Of a stretch of DNA of 64,000 bases, positions 26,269 through 36,176 are shown piece by piece. Location: the NCBI RefSeq assembly GCF_000615285.1, contig NZ_BALU01000009.1, positions 29,010 through 93,009 of the forward strand, read 5' to 3'. Position numbers and translations under genes: made by a program. Position 1 is the stretch's first letter. Every line of letters starts with the position of its first letter. The notes under the pieces were generated by a model that saw only the letters and a program-made list of their open reading frames with translations, ran no database searches and had not been told where the DNA came from. The stretch is from Lactobacillus kitasatonis DSM 16761 = JCM 1039 (GTDB taxonomy: Bacteria > Bacillota > Bacilli > Lactobacillales > Lactobacillaceae).

Positions 26269-27295
26269 TAAGACTAGTGATTGAATCGCGTTTATTGAAT
26301 TTGCTATGACAAGTAATAGTTAATGGAATTGGAATTTTTTCGGTAATGAGATCTTTAGCTAAACGAATGGTAGCTTTGCCCATTTCTTCAGTATTCATAT
26401 CGATACTTGAAAGAGTAGGGGTTAAAAAGCGATTAATTTCTACATCGTCGAAACTGGCAACCGAAATATCGTTTGGGATATTAACATTGGCATCATTCAG
26501 GGCCTTGTAGACGCCTAAGGCCATTGGGTCACTAGCAACGACGATCGCTGTTGGTCGATCTTTTAGCTGCAATAGTTGATTGGTAGCTTCTAAAGCTTCA
26601 TCAGCTGACCAGTTAGCAGTAAAGGTGTGACAATACTGATCTAAGTTGTGTATTTTCATCCAGGCGATGTAGCCGCCTTCACGCAAGTCGTCTTTTCTTA
26701 AAACAATTTTACCATCTAAGTTAACTACGGCAGATTTACCACCGATATAGGCGATGTTTCTGTGTCCCAGGTCATAAAGGGTATCCAGGATATTAGTGGT
26801 TGCTTCAATGAAATCGTTGCGGACGATATTACAGTCACGGATGTTGGTGTTTACGTCTAGGAAAATCACATTCGGATTGATATTTTGAATCTGTTCGATA
26901 GCAGCTGAAGTCATTTCGCCTTCGATAATAACTGCACCGTAATTTGCTAGATCGGTCCAATTTTTATCTGGATCATCAAGTTTAAAAGGCTGTTCAACGC
27001 GTAAGTGCCATTTTTTAGCCTCTTCGTCGATTCCTTTATGCATATTCAAAAAGTAGGGGTCGTTGAGTTCACGCATGTTGCCATAGCGCATAACTAAAGC
27101 AACTGAAAGGGAAGAATCAGGTTGTTTGGGTCTGCGCTTTTTGTTGGCTTTGTTGTAATTTAGCTTTCTGGCAATCTCGATTACACGACCACGTGCAGCT
27201 TCATTGATATGAAAGGTGGGATCATTGTTTAAGATTCGCGAAACGCTAGCAGGGGATACGCCTGCAATTTTGGCGATGTCTCTAATACTTGTCAT
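26264..27295 (-). CDS. LacI-family transcriptional regulator, probable MsmR
   Basis: 343 aa. N-terminal helix-turn-helix and hinge (TSIRDIAKIAGVSPASVSRI, residues 2-21, then LNNDPTF), followed by a periplasmic-binding-like sugar domain ending SFNKRDSIT. It would repress sugar genes until an inducer binds. It converges on the msm plus-strand operon, and its most likely target is the palindrome at 20840-20860 between the two arms (inference). It is distinct from the LacR protein at 30861, although both share the SATVSR/SPASVSR recognition helix type. Confidence 0.85.
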   Translation of the reverse strand: MTSIRDIAKIAGVSPASVSRILNNDPTFHINEAARGRVIEIARKLNYNKANKKRRPKQPDSSLSVALVMRYGNMRELNDPYFLNMHKGIDEEAKKWHLRVEQPFKLDDPDKNWTDLANYGAVIIEGEMTSAAIEQIQNINPNVIFLDVNTNIRDCNIVRNDFIEATTNILDTLYDLGHRNIAYIGGKSAVVNLDGKIVLRKDDLREGGYIAWMKIHNLDQYCHTFTANWSADEALEATNQLLQLKDRPTAIVVASDPMALGVYKALNDANVNIPNDISVASFDDVEINRFLTPTLSSIDMNTEEMGKATIRLAKDLITEKIPIPLTITCHSKFNKRDSITSLN

Positions 27296-27371
27296 AAAAT
27301 TCCTCCATTTGTTTCATCAACTATTATACAATATCAAAATAACAATGGTCTGTACCAGGATTTGTGCCAAA

Positions 27372-27404
27372 GAAAAATGCCAGTTGATCGGACTGACATT
27401 TTTT
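27372..27404 (-). terminator. Terminator after galE
   Basis: Minus strand stem AATGTCAGT/ACTGGCATT with a 7-nt loop, then T-rich. It separates galE from msmR. Confidence 0.65.
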
Positions 27405-27469
27405 GATAATAGAAAATAGAAATAGTTAAAAAGATAGGGTTAGATTTTATTTTAATTTACTTTACTTTA

Positions 27470-28462
27470 TTACTTATCTTCGTAGCCCTTTGGGTGACTC
27501 TTGTGCCACTTCCAAGCGGTTGCGATTACATCGTCGACATTTTCGTGCTTTGGCTTCCAGCCTAAAATGGTTCTTGCCTTAGTTGAGTCGGCAACAAGTG
27601 AGTCAGGGTCACCGCCACGACGTGGTCCCATAGTATAAGGGATGTCGATACCGGTAACTTTCTTAGCACTTTCCAAAATTTCAAGGTTTGAGTAGCCGTG
27701 AGCAGTACCCAAGTTAAAGACATCTGACTTGTTGATCTTCATCATGTGCTTTAAAGCTAAGATGTGAGCGTCAATTAAGTCTTCAACTTGAACGTAGTCA
27801 CGGACATTAGTACCGTCTTCAGTGTTGTAGTCATCACCGAAGATGGTAAACTTGCCGTCACCAGAAATAGCACTCTTCAAAATGTTTGGAATAAGGTGAG
27901 TTTCTGGAGCGTGGTCTTCACCGATTGTACCGTCGCTTGAAGCACCAGCAACGTTGAAGTAGCGAAGAGCAGTGTACTTAATGCCGTCAGCCTTGTCGGC
28001 CCAAGCCATGATCTTTTCCATCATCATCTTGGTTTCACCGTATGGGTTGATTGGGTTAAGTGGGGTGTCTTCTGTGATTGGCAACTTCTTAGGAATGCCG
28101 TAGGTAGCGGCTGAACTTGAGAAGACTAAGTACTTAGTACCAGCGTCATTCATTGCTTTCAAAAGTGAAATCATTCCAGCAACGTTGTTGTCGTAGTACT
28201 TAAGTGGTTTCTTAACTGATTCAGGTACCAATGAATATGCAGCAAAGTGCATAACAGCATCGATCTTTTCATCACGTAAAATCTTTGAAACTAAGAAGGT
28301 ATCTTCGATATCGCCTTGGTAAAACTTGGCCTTTGGATCAACTGCTTTTCTGTGACCGGTGTACAAACTGTCTAAGACAACTACATCGTTGCCTTCTTTT
28401 ACTAATTCACGAACGGCGTGTGAGCCGATATAGCCCGCACCACCAATAACTAAAACTTTCAT
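27470..28462 (-). CDS. galE: UDP-glucose 4-epimerase
   Basis: 330 aa extended SDR. NAD-binding [11 protein letters not shown] at residues 7-17, catalytic Tyr-x3-Lys in YGETK (about residue 146) and Ser in SSSAATYG. Interconverts UDP-glucose and UDP-galactose, the third Leloir step and also a precursor supply for surface polysaccharide. Strong codon bias. AAGGAG precedes the ATG. It is intact, unlike the neighbouring lacL and lacM, consistent with a need beyond lactose use. Promoter, operator and cre are listed separately. Confidence 0.95.
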   Translation of the reverse strand: MKVLVIGGAGYIGSHAVRELVKEGNDVVVLDSLYTGHRKAVDPKAKFYQGDIEDTFLVSKILRDEKIDAVMHFAAYSLVPESVKKPLKYYDNNVAGMISLLKAMNDAGTKYLVFSSSAATYGIPKKLPITEDTPLNPINPYGETKMMMEKIMAWADKADGIKYTALRYFNVAGASSDGTIGEDHAPETHLIPNILKSAISGDGKFTIFGDDYNTEDGTNVRDYVQVEDLIDAHILALKHMMKINKSDVFNLGTAHGYSNLEILESAKKVTGIDIPYTMGPRRGGDPDSLVADSTKARTILGWKPKHENVDDVIATAWKWHKSHPKGYEDK

Positions 28463-28489
28463 ATTAGCTCCTTTTTTATCAGCATTTAT

Positions 28490-28537
28490 TGAAATCGATT
28501 ACATTATAACACAATATTTAGTAAATTATTTACTAAA
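28490..28537 (-). promoter_or_regulatory. galE control region: cre, -10 and LacR-type operator
   Basis: cre TGAAATCGATTACA (28490-28503) matches consensus fully. On the minus strand TATAAT (28508-28503) is preceded by TGT (extended -10). The palindrome of TTTAGTAAAT and ATTTACTAAA around one central T (28517-28537) covers the -35 region. Related palindromes occur at lacL, lacS and galK. Confidence 0.75.
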
Positions 28538-28564
28538 ATAAAATAAAATAAATTATTTAAAATG

Positions 28565-29497
28565 CTAGTTGATCGTAAATGAGAATTCATGATCTTGCTC
28601 AGGATCGATGTGGTATTGCTCTTCTACATCGGAGCCCCAGCTGTCAATGCCGCCTACGCCGCGAACAGCTCCCACGATTACCAATACGCTTCTACGAGCC
28701 AATGGCAATTCTTCAATGTGGGTAGCATTTTCTAATTCTTCTGCAGTGTATGGCAGTAAACTGAAGTTAAATGGCTGCTTAGTTTGCGTAATCTTTAAAC
28801 TAAAGTCGCCATCTTTGTCCGCATTGTTTTGCGTAGAATTACGGGTGATGACTAATTCATTAGTCTGCATGTGCATCCCGTTTTCCTGTGGTACAAGATA
28901 CTTAGTAACTGGCAAGCCGTCAATGTGGAAAGTTCCGCGTTCTGCTCCAGCCATTCTGTCAGGGTAGGTTTCACCAGACAAGCCAGTATTATCAAAACCT
29001 TTAGCCTTGGTTGGCATAATGAATCTCATGCCGATGACAGGCAAAGGCGGCAAGCCTTTTTTACCAAAATAATGCATGGTAATCGTCATGTGACCAGTAT
29101 CATTAATATTGTAAATGATTTTGACTTTGGTTGCAGGAGTAGTTAAAGTTTCGTAGTCAAAAGCCACTTTTACTTCATGGGCAAATTCCTGATTGCTAAA
29201 TTGATTATTGATTGAAGCGACAGGCAATTCGTCGAATTGGTGATCGTCAACTTGAACGTGAATAGCCACACATTTAGTGAACATGTCAGCTCCTAGCCAT
29301 TGGGCTGCTTTTTGATTAAAGCCACTACCGCGATCGTTATCGGTGGTCGCCCGCCAAAAAGTTGGTGTAGGCGTGCGGTAAAGCCATTCTTTGTCCTTGA
29401 TTTTCAAAGATTCAAGGCCACCACGCTCGTAGCTGAATAAATAGGCGAAATCTTGACCATTGACTCCTAAACTAGCTTCACCATAAGCGACGTGTAA
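28565..29497 (-). pseudogene. lacM: lacM, small subunit of heterodimeric GH2 beta-galactosidase, start lost
   Basis: The frame is open from 29497 to 28565 (310 codons), beginning [19 protein letters not shown] and containing [14 protein letters not shown] and the [10 protein letters not shown]-terminal region typical of LacM. No start codon or ribosome-binding site is left upstream. A deletion has joined the end of lacL (VRYYYG) to the LacM N-terminus out of frame. The first usable start, TTG 29407, would drop about 30 residues and has no Shine-Dalgarno. LacM completes the LacL active site, so the enzyme is lost here regardless of lacL. Confidence 0.8.
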
Positions 29498-29517
29498 AAA
29501 CCATAGTAGTATCTAAC

Positions 29518-30657
29518 CTACTGCATTGCTGGTTTGGGTGTGCGGTCTGCGAACATTAAACCGTCGCCAGAGAATTCATAATCGGAGTGACGATCATCAA
29601 AATCGCCACCGTAACGCAATACGTCTTGTCCGCTGACTGGATCATGCACAAGCAGAGCCTGATCGATGAAGTCCCAGATAAAGCCGCCCATGTACTGAGG
29701 GTATTTATCAATTAGCTTAATGTAAGAGCCCATGCCACTGTCGGAGTTGCCCATGTCGTGCATGTATTCACATTCGGCAAGTGGCTTTTTAGGATTTTGG
29801 AGATATTCTTCTACCTCTTTAGGTGGCAAATACATACAGCTTTCAAGGTCTGAGATTTCTTTCTTAAATTCTGGTGCATGGAAGACGCCTTCGTAGTGGG
29901 TGAGGCGAAAGGAATCGTGATCTTTGTAGAGTTTGTTCATAGCGGCGATGTTGCTGCCGGTACATGATTCGTTGCCAAGTTACCAGAATAAGATTGCAGT
30001 GTGATTCTTGAAGGTTTCATAATTGCTGCGGGCACGGTCGACGACGACTTCACGCCATTCGGGGATGCTGCCGGGTACATTGGAAGTAGCTTCAACTTGG
30101 CCAACTTTTGCCAGGTGCCGTGGGACTCCAAATTGTTTTCCGCCATCATGTAAATTCCGTTTTGATAGCAGAGATAGTACCAAAGAATTTGATTTGGATA
30201 GTGGCAGGTTCTAACGGCATTGATGTTGTTGTGTTTAAAGGTAGCAATGTCTTCCTTAATGTCGGCTAGGGTAATGCTGCGGCCACGCTTAGCATCCCAT
30301 TCGTGACGATTAATGCCGTTGATGATTAATCTTTTGCCGTTAAGCAAAACCACATGATCCTTGGTAATTTCAATTTTTCTAAAACCAAATTGGTAAGGAA
30401 TAAGTTCAACTAATTTGCCATCTTGGTCATGAACTTCAATGATTAATTGATAAAGGTATGGATCATGGTCGTCCCATAGGTGAACATTGGCAAAAGCTTC
30501 GTCTTCAATTTCAACGGTTGATTTAAGTGGCAACTTTTTATTAAGCAAAGTTTTGCCATTCACGGTAATCTTTGTAAAAGGGATGATCACTGTGAGCTGG
30601 CAGTTGATTAATCCTGAAGACTTCGGGATCATCAAGCTATTTGATATTTGCTTTCAT
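29518..30657 (-). pseudogene. lacL: lacL, large subunit of GH2 beta-galactosidase, multiply broken
   Basis: Starts at ATG 30657 (MKANIK) with TAG at codon 7 (Trp expected), continues LDDPEVFRINQLPAHSDHPF, then jumps out of frame to KITVNGKTLLNKK. This removes roughly 240 residues including the substrate-binding domain. Further lesions: a frameshift after ESHGTWQK (about 30110), TAA inside ILFW-stop-LGNES, and TAG just before VRYYYG. The acid/base Glu (NNLESHG) and nucleophile region (CEYMHDMGN) are still readable. An intact LacL is about 628 aa. It is clearly non-functional, and the number of independent lesions excludes sequencing error as the whole explanation. Confidence 0.9.
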
Positions 30658-30690
30658 GATAAGACCTAGTTTCTATAAAAAAATATATTT

Positions 30691-30734
30691 TGAAAACGGT
30701 CTTATTATAATGCTAAATTAAATAATTTATCAAT
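30691..30734 (-). promoter_or_regulatory. lacL control region: cre, -10 and degenerate operator
   Basis: TGAAAACGGTCTTA (30691-30704) is one base from the cre consensus when read on the minus strand. TATAAT (30709-30704, minus) overlaps it, as at galE. The palindrome core TAAATAATTTA (30719-30729) lies upstream, a weaker form of the galE operator. Confidence 0.55.
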
Positions 30735-30795
30735 TAAATAAATAAATTAATTGAAAAGTCTCGAGAAAAATATTTTTGAATAAAATTGATCTTTA

Positions 30796-30823
30796 TTGGA
30801 ATTAAGTAAATATTTTGTATAAT
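30796..30823 (+). promoter_or_regulatory. lacR promoter with operator half-site
   Basis: TTGGAA (30796-30801), 16 bp, TATAAT (30818-30823). The spacer contains AAGTAAATATTTTG, resembling one half of the LacR-type palindrome, so self-control is possible. Confidence 0.5.
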
Positions 30824-30860
30824 AAAGACAGGAATATTAGTAAATGGGAAAGAAATAATT

Positions 30861-31868
30861 ATGACAACTATTAAAGAAATTGCACAAAAGTCGGGGTATT
30901 CTTCTGCGACTGTTTCGCGGTTGCTCAATAATGATCCTAACTTATCAATTACTGCAGATACCAAAAATAAAATTTTAGAAATTGCTAATAAGCTTGGTTA
31001 TTGGAAAGACCACCAAGAAAAGGGAATTAAGCCTACAATTGCGCTTCTTTACCGCACTAACCATAAAGAACAGTTGCAAGATGAGTATTTTACTTCTTTA
31101 AAGCAAGCCTTGGTAGAAACCGTTAAGCAAGAATCAATGAAGATGAAGACTTTTTATAATGTGGCTGACTTAATTGAAAATGCCTCATTGTTCCAAGGCT
31201 TTATTGGAGTAGGAGCAGCGCCAATCGAAAATGCTAAGTTGGTAAAATTGCACGAAGTTTTACCAAATGGGGTGTTTGTTGATACTAATCCAGCTCCCGA
31301 ATTGTTCGATTCAATTAGACCTAACTTAACTTTAACAGTTAAGAATGCTATTGATTTGTTTATTAAAAACGGCTATGAATCGATTGGTTTTATTGGTGGT
31401 GTTGGCCCTAAGCATAATCATATTCAAGAAAATGATACACGTTCCGTTGCCTTCGCGGAATATATGAAGGTTCACGGAAAAGATGACAGCAACATGTTCG
31501 TTTCAGGACCATTCAGCGTTGAAAATGGTTATAAGCTTGGCAAAGAAGTAATAAAGAAGTGCAAGAACAATTTACCAGATGCATTTTTAATTGCTTCTGA
31601 TACATTAGCGGTCGGTGTTTTACAGGCCTTTAACGAAGAAAATATTAACGTACCAAAAGATACCGCAATTTTGAGTATCAATAACAGTAATGTAGTGAAG
31701 TACGTATCACCACCACTTTCTTCTTACAACATCAACCAGCAGGAAATGATTGATCTAGCTTTAACTATGCTTACTAACTTGATCATTCAACCTGATCGTG
31801 CTCATATTGATGTGAACATGAACACTAACTTGGTGGTTCGGAAGAGCTTTATTCCTAAAAATAAGTAA
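30861..31868 (+). CDS. lacR: LacI-family regulator of the lac-gal genes (LacR)
   Basis: 335 aa. Helix-turn-helix TTIKEIAQKSGYSSATVSRL at residues 2-21, hinge near 50, and a sugar-binding core with FIGGVGP and LIASDTLAVGVLQAF. A repressor that should release its operators on binding a galactoside. GGGAAAG lies about 8 nt before ATG 30861. It stands between divergent lacL and downstream lacS, and the palindromes at galE, lacL, lacS and galK are its presumed targets. The gene itself is intact although most lactose genes are not. Confidence 0.85.
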   Translation: MTTIKEIAQKSGYSSATVSRLLNNDPNLSITADTKNKILEIANKLGYWKDHQEKGIKPTIALLYRTNHKEQLQDEYFTSLKQALVETVKQESMKMKTFYNVADLIENASLFQGFIGVGAAPIENAKLVKLHEVLPNGVFVDTNPAPELFDSIRPNLTLTVKNAIDLFIKNGYESIGFIGGVGPKHNHIQENDTRSVAFAEYMKVHGKDDSNMFVSGPFSVENGYKLGKEVIKKCKNNLPDAFLIASDTLAVGVLQAFNEENINVPKDTAILSINNSNVVKYVSPPLSSYNINQQEMIDLALTMLTNLIIQPDRAHIDVNMNTNLVVRKSFIPKNK

Positions 31869-31910
31869 ATTTTTTAGTAAATAAAAATTTTTTATTTTTA
31901 ATATTATTGA

Positions 31911-31943
31911 AAGAGAATGCTGAAATAGAGCATTCTTTTTTTA
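31911..31943 (+). terminator. Terminator after lacR
   Basis: Stem AGAATGCT/AGCATTCT with a 7-nt loop, then seven T. Confidence 0.85.
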
Positions 31944-31952
31944 TTTTTTATT

Positions 31953-32035
31953 AATAGTAAATAATTTATTTATATTAAATAAACAATTTATTAAAACTAG
32001 TGCTAAGCGTATGCTCTGTGATGTAAGCGATTACA
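31953..32035 (+). promoter_or_regulatory. lacS control region: operator, promoter and cre
   Basis: Palindrome AGTAAAT-A-ATTTATT (31956-31970), one mismatch. TTTATT (31987-31992), 17 bp, TATGCT (32010-32015). Full-consensus cre TGTAAGCGATTACA (32022-32035), 6 nt after the -10, that is, at the start site. Confidence 0.7.
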
Positions 32036-32063
32036 GTTGATAACGTCTTAGGAGGAAGATATT

Positions 32064-32267
32064 ATGACAAACGGTCATAAAAGTTCAGGAAAACAAATAA
32101 TTTCCTATGCATCATTCTGTCTGGGTAATTTAGGTCACGCAGCTTTTTATGGTGTAATGAGTACATACTTTATTATTTTTATTACCAGTGGGATGTTCAG
32201 TGGCTTGGAGCAATCAGTTGCTGATAAATTAATTGGTTTAATCACTGGCTTAGTGGAGACTACAATC
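32064..32267 (+). pseudogene. lacS: lacS, lactose permease, truncated after two helices
   Basis: ATG 32064 follows GGAGGAAG. The first 65-68 codons match the start of the GPH-type lactose/galactose symporter LacS: KSSGKQIISYASFCLGNLGH, then TYFIIFITSGMF and DKLIGLITGLV. At about 32267 the reading changes abruptly to GH42 sequence in another frame. Intact LacS is over 600 aa with a PTS IIA-like tail; here at least 90 percent is missing. The open frame ends at 32330 with 88 codons. Its promoter, operator and cre remain intact. Confidence 0.8.
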
Positions 32268-33890
32268 CCGATCAATGGACAGAAGAAACATGGCCTGAAG
32301 ACATTAAGGTCTTTAAAAATGCAGATTTAAATTCAGCTACAATTAATATTTTCTCTTGGCAGTTCTTGAACCTAGAGGAGGAGTCTATGACTTTTCTAAA
32401 TTAGACAAGATCGTTCAAGAATTATCTGATGCAAACTTTGATATTGTGATGGGTACGGCAACAGCCGCAATGCCAGCCTGGATGTTTAAAAAGTATCCGG
32501 ATATCGCAAGAGTTGATTACCAAGGCAGACGTTACGTCTTTGGTCAGCGGCACAATTTCTGTCCGAACAGCAAGAATTATCAAAGACTGGATAGTGAGTT
32601 AGTTGAAAAATTGGCCCAGCACTACGCTGACAATCCGCATATCGTAGTTTGGGACGTGAACAATGAATACGGTGGCAACTGCTATTGTGGAATGACTGGT
32701 TGAGAAACAAATACAAGACCTTGGGTGCGTTCAACAAGGCTTGGAACATGAATGTTTGGAGTCACACGATTTATGACTGGGATGAAATTGTTGTTCCAAA
32801 CGAGTTGGGGGATGCATGGGGTCCAGAAAGTAGCGAAACCATTGTTGCTGGCCTTTCCATCGACTACTTGCGCTTTCAATCCGAAAGTTTACAAAACTTC
32901 TTCACGATGGAAAAGGCAGTCATCAAGAAGTGCGATCCTGAAACGCCTGTAACTACTAACTTCCACAGTTTGCCAAACAAGATGATTGACTATCAAAAGT
33001 GGGCAAAGGATCAAGATATTATTTCTTATGATAGTTATCCAACTTACGACGCACCTGCTTATAAGCCAGCATTCTTGTATGACTTAATGAGAAGCCTTGA
33101 GCATCAACCATTTATGTTAATGGAATCTGCATCTTCACAAGTTAACTGGCAATCTTACAGTCCACTAAAGCGTCCAGGTCAAATGGCCGCGACTGAACTA
33201 CAAGCTGTAGCTCACGGTGCTGATACAGTTCAGTTCTTCCAATTAAAGCAAGCAGTGGGTGGTTCAGAGAAATTCCATAGCGCAATTATTGCTCACTCAC
33301 AAAGAACTGACACCAGAGTATTTAAAGAATTAACTGATTTAAGTCAAAAATTAAAGAAGGCTGGTCCAACAATTTTAGGTTCAAAGACTAGAGTCAAAGT
33401 AGCAATAGTCTTTAATTGGAGGCTATCCTGGTCCATTGAAAGATGTCACCGGTATCTGGGTTGAAGAAAGCGACGCAATGGTTCTAGGTCAAAAAGTTAG
33501 AGTTAAGATGGATGACAAGGAATACGAAACCAGCTTAATGTGTGATTTGATTCATCCAAATAAGGCAAAGTTTTGGCAAGCTACGCTGATGAGTTTTACG
33601 CTGTCACTGCTGCGATTACTGAAAATGATTATGGTAAAGGCAGGCTTGGTACGTTGGAACCAAGTTAGGTCACCAAGGTTTGACACAATTATTCAACCAC
33701 ATTGTGCTTGAAACTGGAGTTGAATCATTAGTTTGCGACAGCCATAAGCTTGAAGTAACTAAGCGTGTCACAGCAGATGGCAAGGAACTTTACTTTGTGC
33801 TTAACATGAGCAATGAAGAAAGAGAATTGCCAAATAAATTTGCGGATTATGAAGACATCTTAACTGGTGAAAAAGCTAAGAGTTCAATGA
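32265..33890 (+). pseudogene. GH42 beta-galactosidase (lacA/lacZ type), fragmented
   Basis: Pieces of one GH42 enzyme in successive frames: DYNPDQWTEETWPEDIKVF (32268 on); a lost G near 32358 before AVLEPRGGVYDF; a roughly 20-bp out-of-frame deletion near 32690 inside the zinc site (CYC, then DWLRNKY); a large deletion near 33418 joining VAIVFNW to GGYPGPLKDV; a shift near 33570 and a TAG near 33668; and a final piece FNHIVLETGVESLVC. The acid/base region VWDVNNEYGG and nucleophile region FMLMESASSQVNWQ survive. With no start codon of its own, it is fused to the lacS stub. The native C-terminus is replaced by transposase sequence at 33891. Confidence 0.85.
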
Positions 33891-33965
33891 AGAAAAATAT
33901 TGGCATATCATACACCAGATGAAATCTTTGAAAGAGAATTGGATCATATCTATCAAGCAGCTTAA
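33891..33965 (+). mobile_element. C-terminal tail of an IS30-like transposase
   Basis: A 24-codon frame ending TAA 33963: RKILAYHTPDEIFERELDHI and five more residues. The pattern RK-ILxYxTPxExFExxLD is the usual end of IS30-family transposases (family knowledge). It abuts the 3' end of the GH42 remnant and is followed by about 35 bp (AAGTGTTCAATTTATTATTG) that could be the element's right end. The rest of the element is absent, which suggests an insertion followed by a deletion that removed it and the GH42 terminus. Confidence 0.55.
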
Positions 33966-34003
33966 GTGTTCAATTTATTATTGCGATTTACGTAAAAATA
34001 AAA

Positions 34004-34032
34004 TTGACAAATCTAATTTATAAAATTAAGAT
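34004..34032 (+). promoter_or_regulatory. Promoter of the S9 peptidase gene
   Basis: TTGACA (34004-34009), 17 bp, TAAGAT (34027-34032); 45 bp before the ATG. Confidence 0.6.
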
Positions 34033-34077
34033 TTAATAAATTATTAATTTTTTAACAACATAAAAGGAGGGCTCTAT

Positions 34078-35982
34078 ATGCAAGGACTAATGGCAGAAGA
34101 TCTATTAAATTTAACAAATGCGGGTGGATTGAAAACACAAGGTGAACAAAGTATTTTTCAAATTGCTCTTCCCAATTCTAATGATTTAAATAAATATAAA
34201 TGGTCACTTGTAAAGCAAAATGATAAGTCTGGATTGCAGCCATTTTTTACTACTGATGCTTATCCATCATTTGCTTTAGGTCAAGAACCATATATTTTTT
34301 TCACAACAACTAATGATGATCAAGTTACTCAGTTAGTTAAATTAAATACTGATAATCAAGAATTAACTGTACTTCACAAGTTTAAAAATCAAAATTTGAT
34401 GGTTCAAAAAGTATTAGATTCTAATCGATTACTTTTATCAGGTGATGCTTTTTTGGTTAAAAGTGATCCAGATTTCCCCTGGCATGAAGTAACAGAGATT
34501 CCTTATTGGTCAAATGATGAAGGAAAAGTTAACGGTAAACGTCATCAACTTTTTATTTTTGACTTAAAAGATAAAAAACTACAATCACTGGTTCCAAAAG
34601 ATTTTGATGTAAGCAATTTTTGGTATCAAGATAATCGATTGTTTTTGACTGGAGCACAATATAGCGATTGTCGACCATTCCAAGGCGGTCTTTATAAATA
34701 TGATTTTGCTGATAAAAATCTTCAGGAATTACTTAAACCTAATAACTGGTCAATTGCTGCTGTTGCTGTATTAAATAATGAATTATATGTAGTAGCTAGT
34801 GGTAATAAGAAATATGGTATTGAAGAAAATCCTAACTTTTATAGATTAACTAAAGATAATAATGAAATGCAACTAGTTCAAGAATGGGATCATAATCTGT
34901 ATAATATTGTGACTCATGATATGGAAGTGGTTCCTGGTAATACAACGTTTGTTCATGAAAATAAACTTTATTTTGTTTCAACTGTTGCAGCACATAATGA
35001 AATTTATTCTTTTGATGGAAAGCAAGTTGAACTTGTTGGTAAATGGGATGGGGCTATTGCGTCTCTAGCATTTCAGGGTGAAAAATTACAATTTATTGCT
35101 AATAGTCCTAAAAGCCCACAACAACTTTATCAATTGGAGAAAGATGGAAAAGTTAAACAACTTAGTCATTTTAATGAATTTTTGAAAGATCGTTATGTTG
35201 CTGAACCACAAAAAATTAATTATAAAGACCATAATGGTAATAATCGTTATGGTTGGGTTCTTTATCCTAATAACTATGAAAAAGGAAAACATTATCCAGC
35301 TATTTTAGAAATTCATGGTGGTCCTCGTGCTACTTATGGAACAGGTTTCTTTCATGAAATGCAAATGTTAGCCAATGCTGGCTATTTTGTATTCTTTACT
35401 AATATATTTGGCTCTGAAGGTTGGGGAGACGAATATGGTGATTTGCGTGGTAAATATGGCACGATTGATTATGATGATTTGATGCTTTTTACTGATGAAA
35501 TTTTGAAACAAATCCCGGCTATTGATGAAAAAAGACTGGGTGTTGCCGGAGGAAGTTACGGCGGCTTCATGACTAACTGGATTATAGGACATACACATCG
35601 ATTTAGTGCAGCTGTAAGTATGCGGAGTATTGCTTCATGGACTGCAATGTTTATTTCGGATATTGGACCAGAATTTGTGGATGACCAAATGGCTACAGAT
35701 ACATTGCACTCTGATGATATTGATAAATTGTGGTTCCATTCACCACTTCGTTATGTAAACAATGTCACTACGCCGACTCTTTTCTTGCATTCTGATCATG
35801 ACTATCGTTGTCCTATTCCTGATGCCTATCAAATGTTTCAAGCTCTAAAATTGCGTGGTGTACCAACTAAATTGGTGGTTTTTCATGGATCAAATCACGA
35901 TTTGTCAAGAAATGGCACTCCAAATAGACGTATTAAGCGACTAGAAGAAACTTTGCAATGGTTTGATAAATATTTAAAATAA
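34078..35982 (+). CDS. S9 family (prolyl oligopeptidase / acylaminoacyl-peptidase type) serine peptidase
   Basis: 634 aa. An N-terminal beta-propeller-like half (to about 380) shields a C-terminal alpha/beta-hydrolase domain. Catalytic triad: Ser493 in GGSYGGF, Asp575 in SDHDYRCP, His607 in GSNHDLS. No signal peptide, so it is a cytosolic peptidase acting on short peptides. AAGGAGGG is a very strong ribosome-binding site. Its AT-rich codon use (TTT, AAT and GAT preferred) differs from the TTC/AAC/GAC style of galT and msmE. It sits between an IS30 tail and broken genes inside the gal cluster, so it is probably an insertion. Confidence 0.9.
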   Translation: MQGLMAEDLLNLTNAGGLKTQGEQSIFQIALPNSNDLNKYKWSLVKQNDKSGLQPFFTTDAYPSFALGQEPYIFFTTTNDDQVTQLVKLNTDNQELTVLHKFKNQNLMVQKVLDSNRLLLSGDAFLVKSDPDFPWHEVTEIPYWSNDEGKVNGKRHQLFIFDLKDKKLQSLVPKDFDVSNFWYQDNRLFLTGAQYSDCRPFQGGLYKYDFADKNLQELLKPNNWSIAAVAVLNNELYVVASGNKKYGIEENPNFYRLTKDNNEMQLVQEWDHNLYNIVTHDMEVVPGNTTFVHENKLYFVSTVAAHNEIYSFDGKQVELVGKWDGAIASLAFQGEKLQFIANSPKSPQQLYQLEKDGKVKQLSHFNEFLKDRYVAEPQKINYKDHNGNNRYGWVLYPNNYEKGKHYPAILEIHGGPRATYGTGFFHEMQMLANAGYFVFFTNIFGSEGWGDEYGDLRGKYGTIDYDDLMLFTDEILKQIPAIDEKRLGVAGGSYGGFMTNWIIGHTHRFSAAVSMRSIASWTAMFISDIGPEFVDDQMATDTLHSDDIDKLWFHSPLRYVNNVTTPTLFLHSDHDYRCPIPDAYQMFQALKLRGVPTKLVVFHGSNHDLSRNGTPNRRIKRLEETLQWFDKYLK

Positions 35983-35997
35983 TCTCTTGTATATTTT

Positions 35998-36102
35998 ATG
36001 GTAAATAAAAAAATAGAAATTATAGATCCAGATTTAGAAGAATTTATAAAAGATTTTTATGAAAAACATAGCAAACTTATGAAACAATTAGAAGTTAAAT
36101 AA
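35998..36102 (+). CDS. Possible small protein, 34 aa
   Basis: ATG 35998 to TAA 36102, 16 bp after the S9 peptidase stop and before a strong terminator, so it would be in the same transcript. Sequence begins MVNKKIEIIDPDLEEFIKDF; charged, helical, no membrane segment. There is no clear Shine-Dalgarno. It could be a genuine small protein or a chance frame; I do not recognise it. Confidence 0.3.
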   Translation: MVNKKIEIIDPDLEEFIKDFYEKHSKLMKQLEVK

Positions 36103-36116
36103 ATACTATATCCTAA

Positions 36117-36163
36117 GAAATAAGGTATTCTAGAGGTAAGAAGCTAGAATACCTTATTTTTTT
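36117..36163 (+). terminator. Terminator after the S9 peptidase transcript
   Basis: Perfect 16-bp stem AAATAAGGTATTCTAG/CTAGAATACCTTATTT with a 10-nt loop, followed by T. Confidence 0.9.
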
Positions 36164-36176
36164 GAGGATGATAAAA

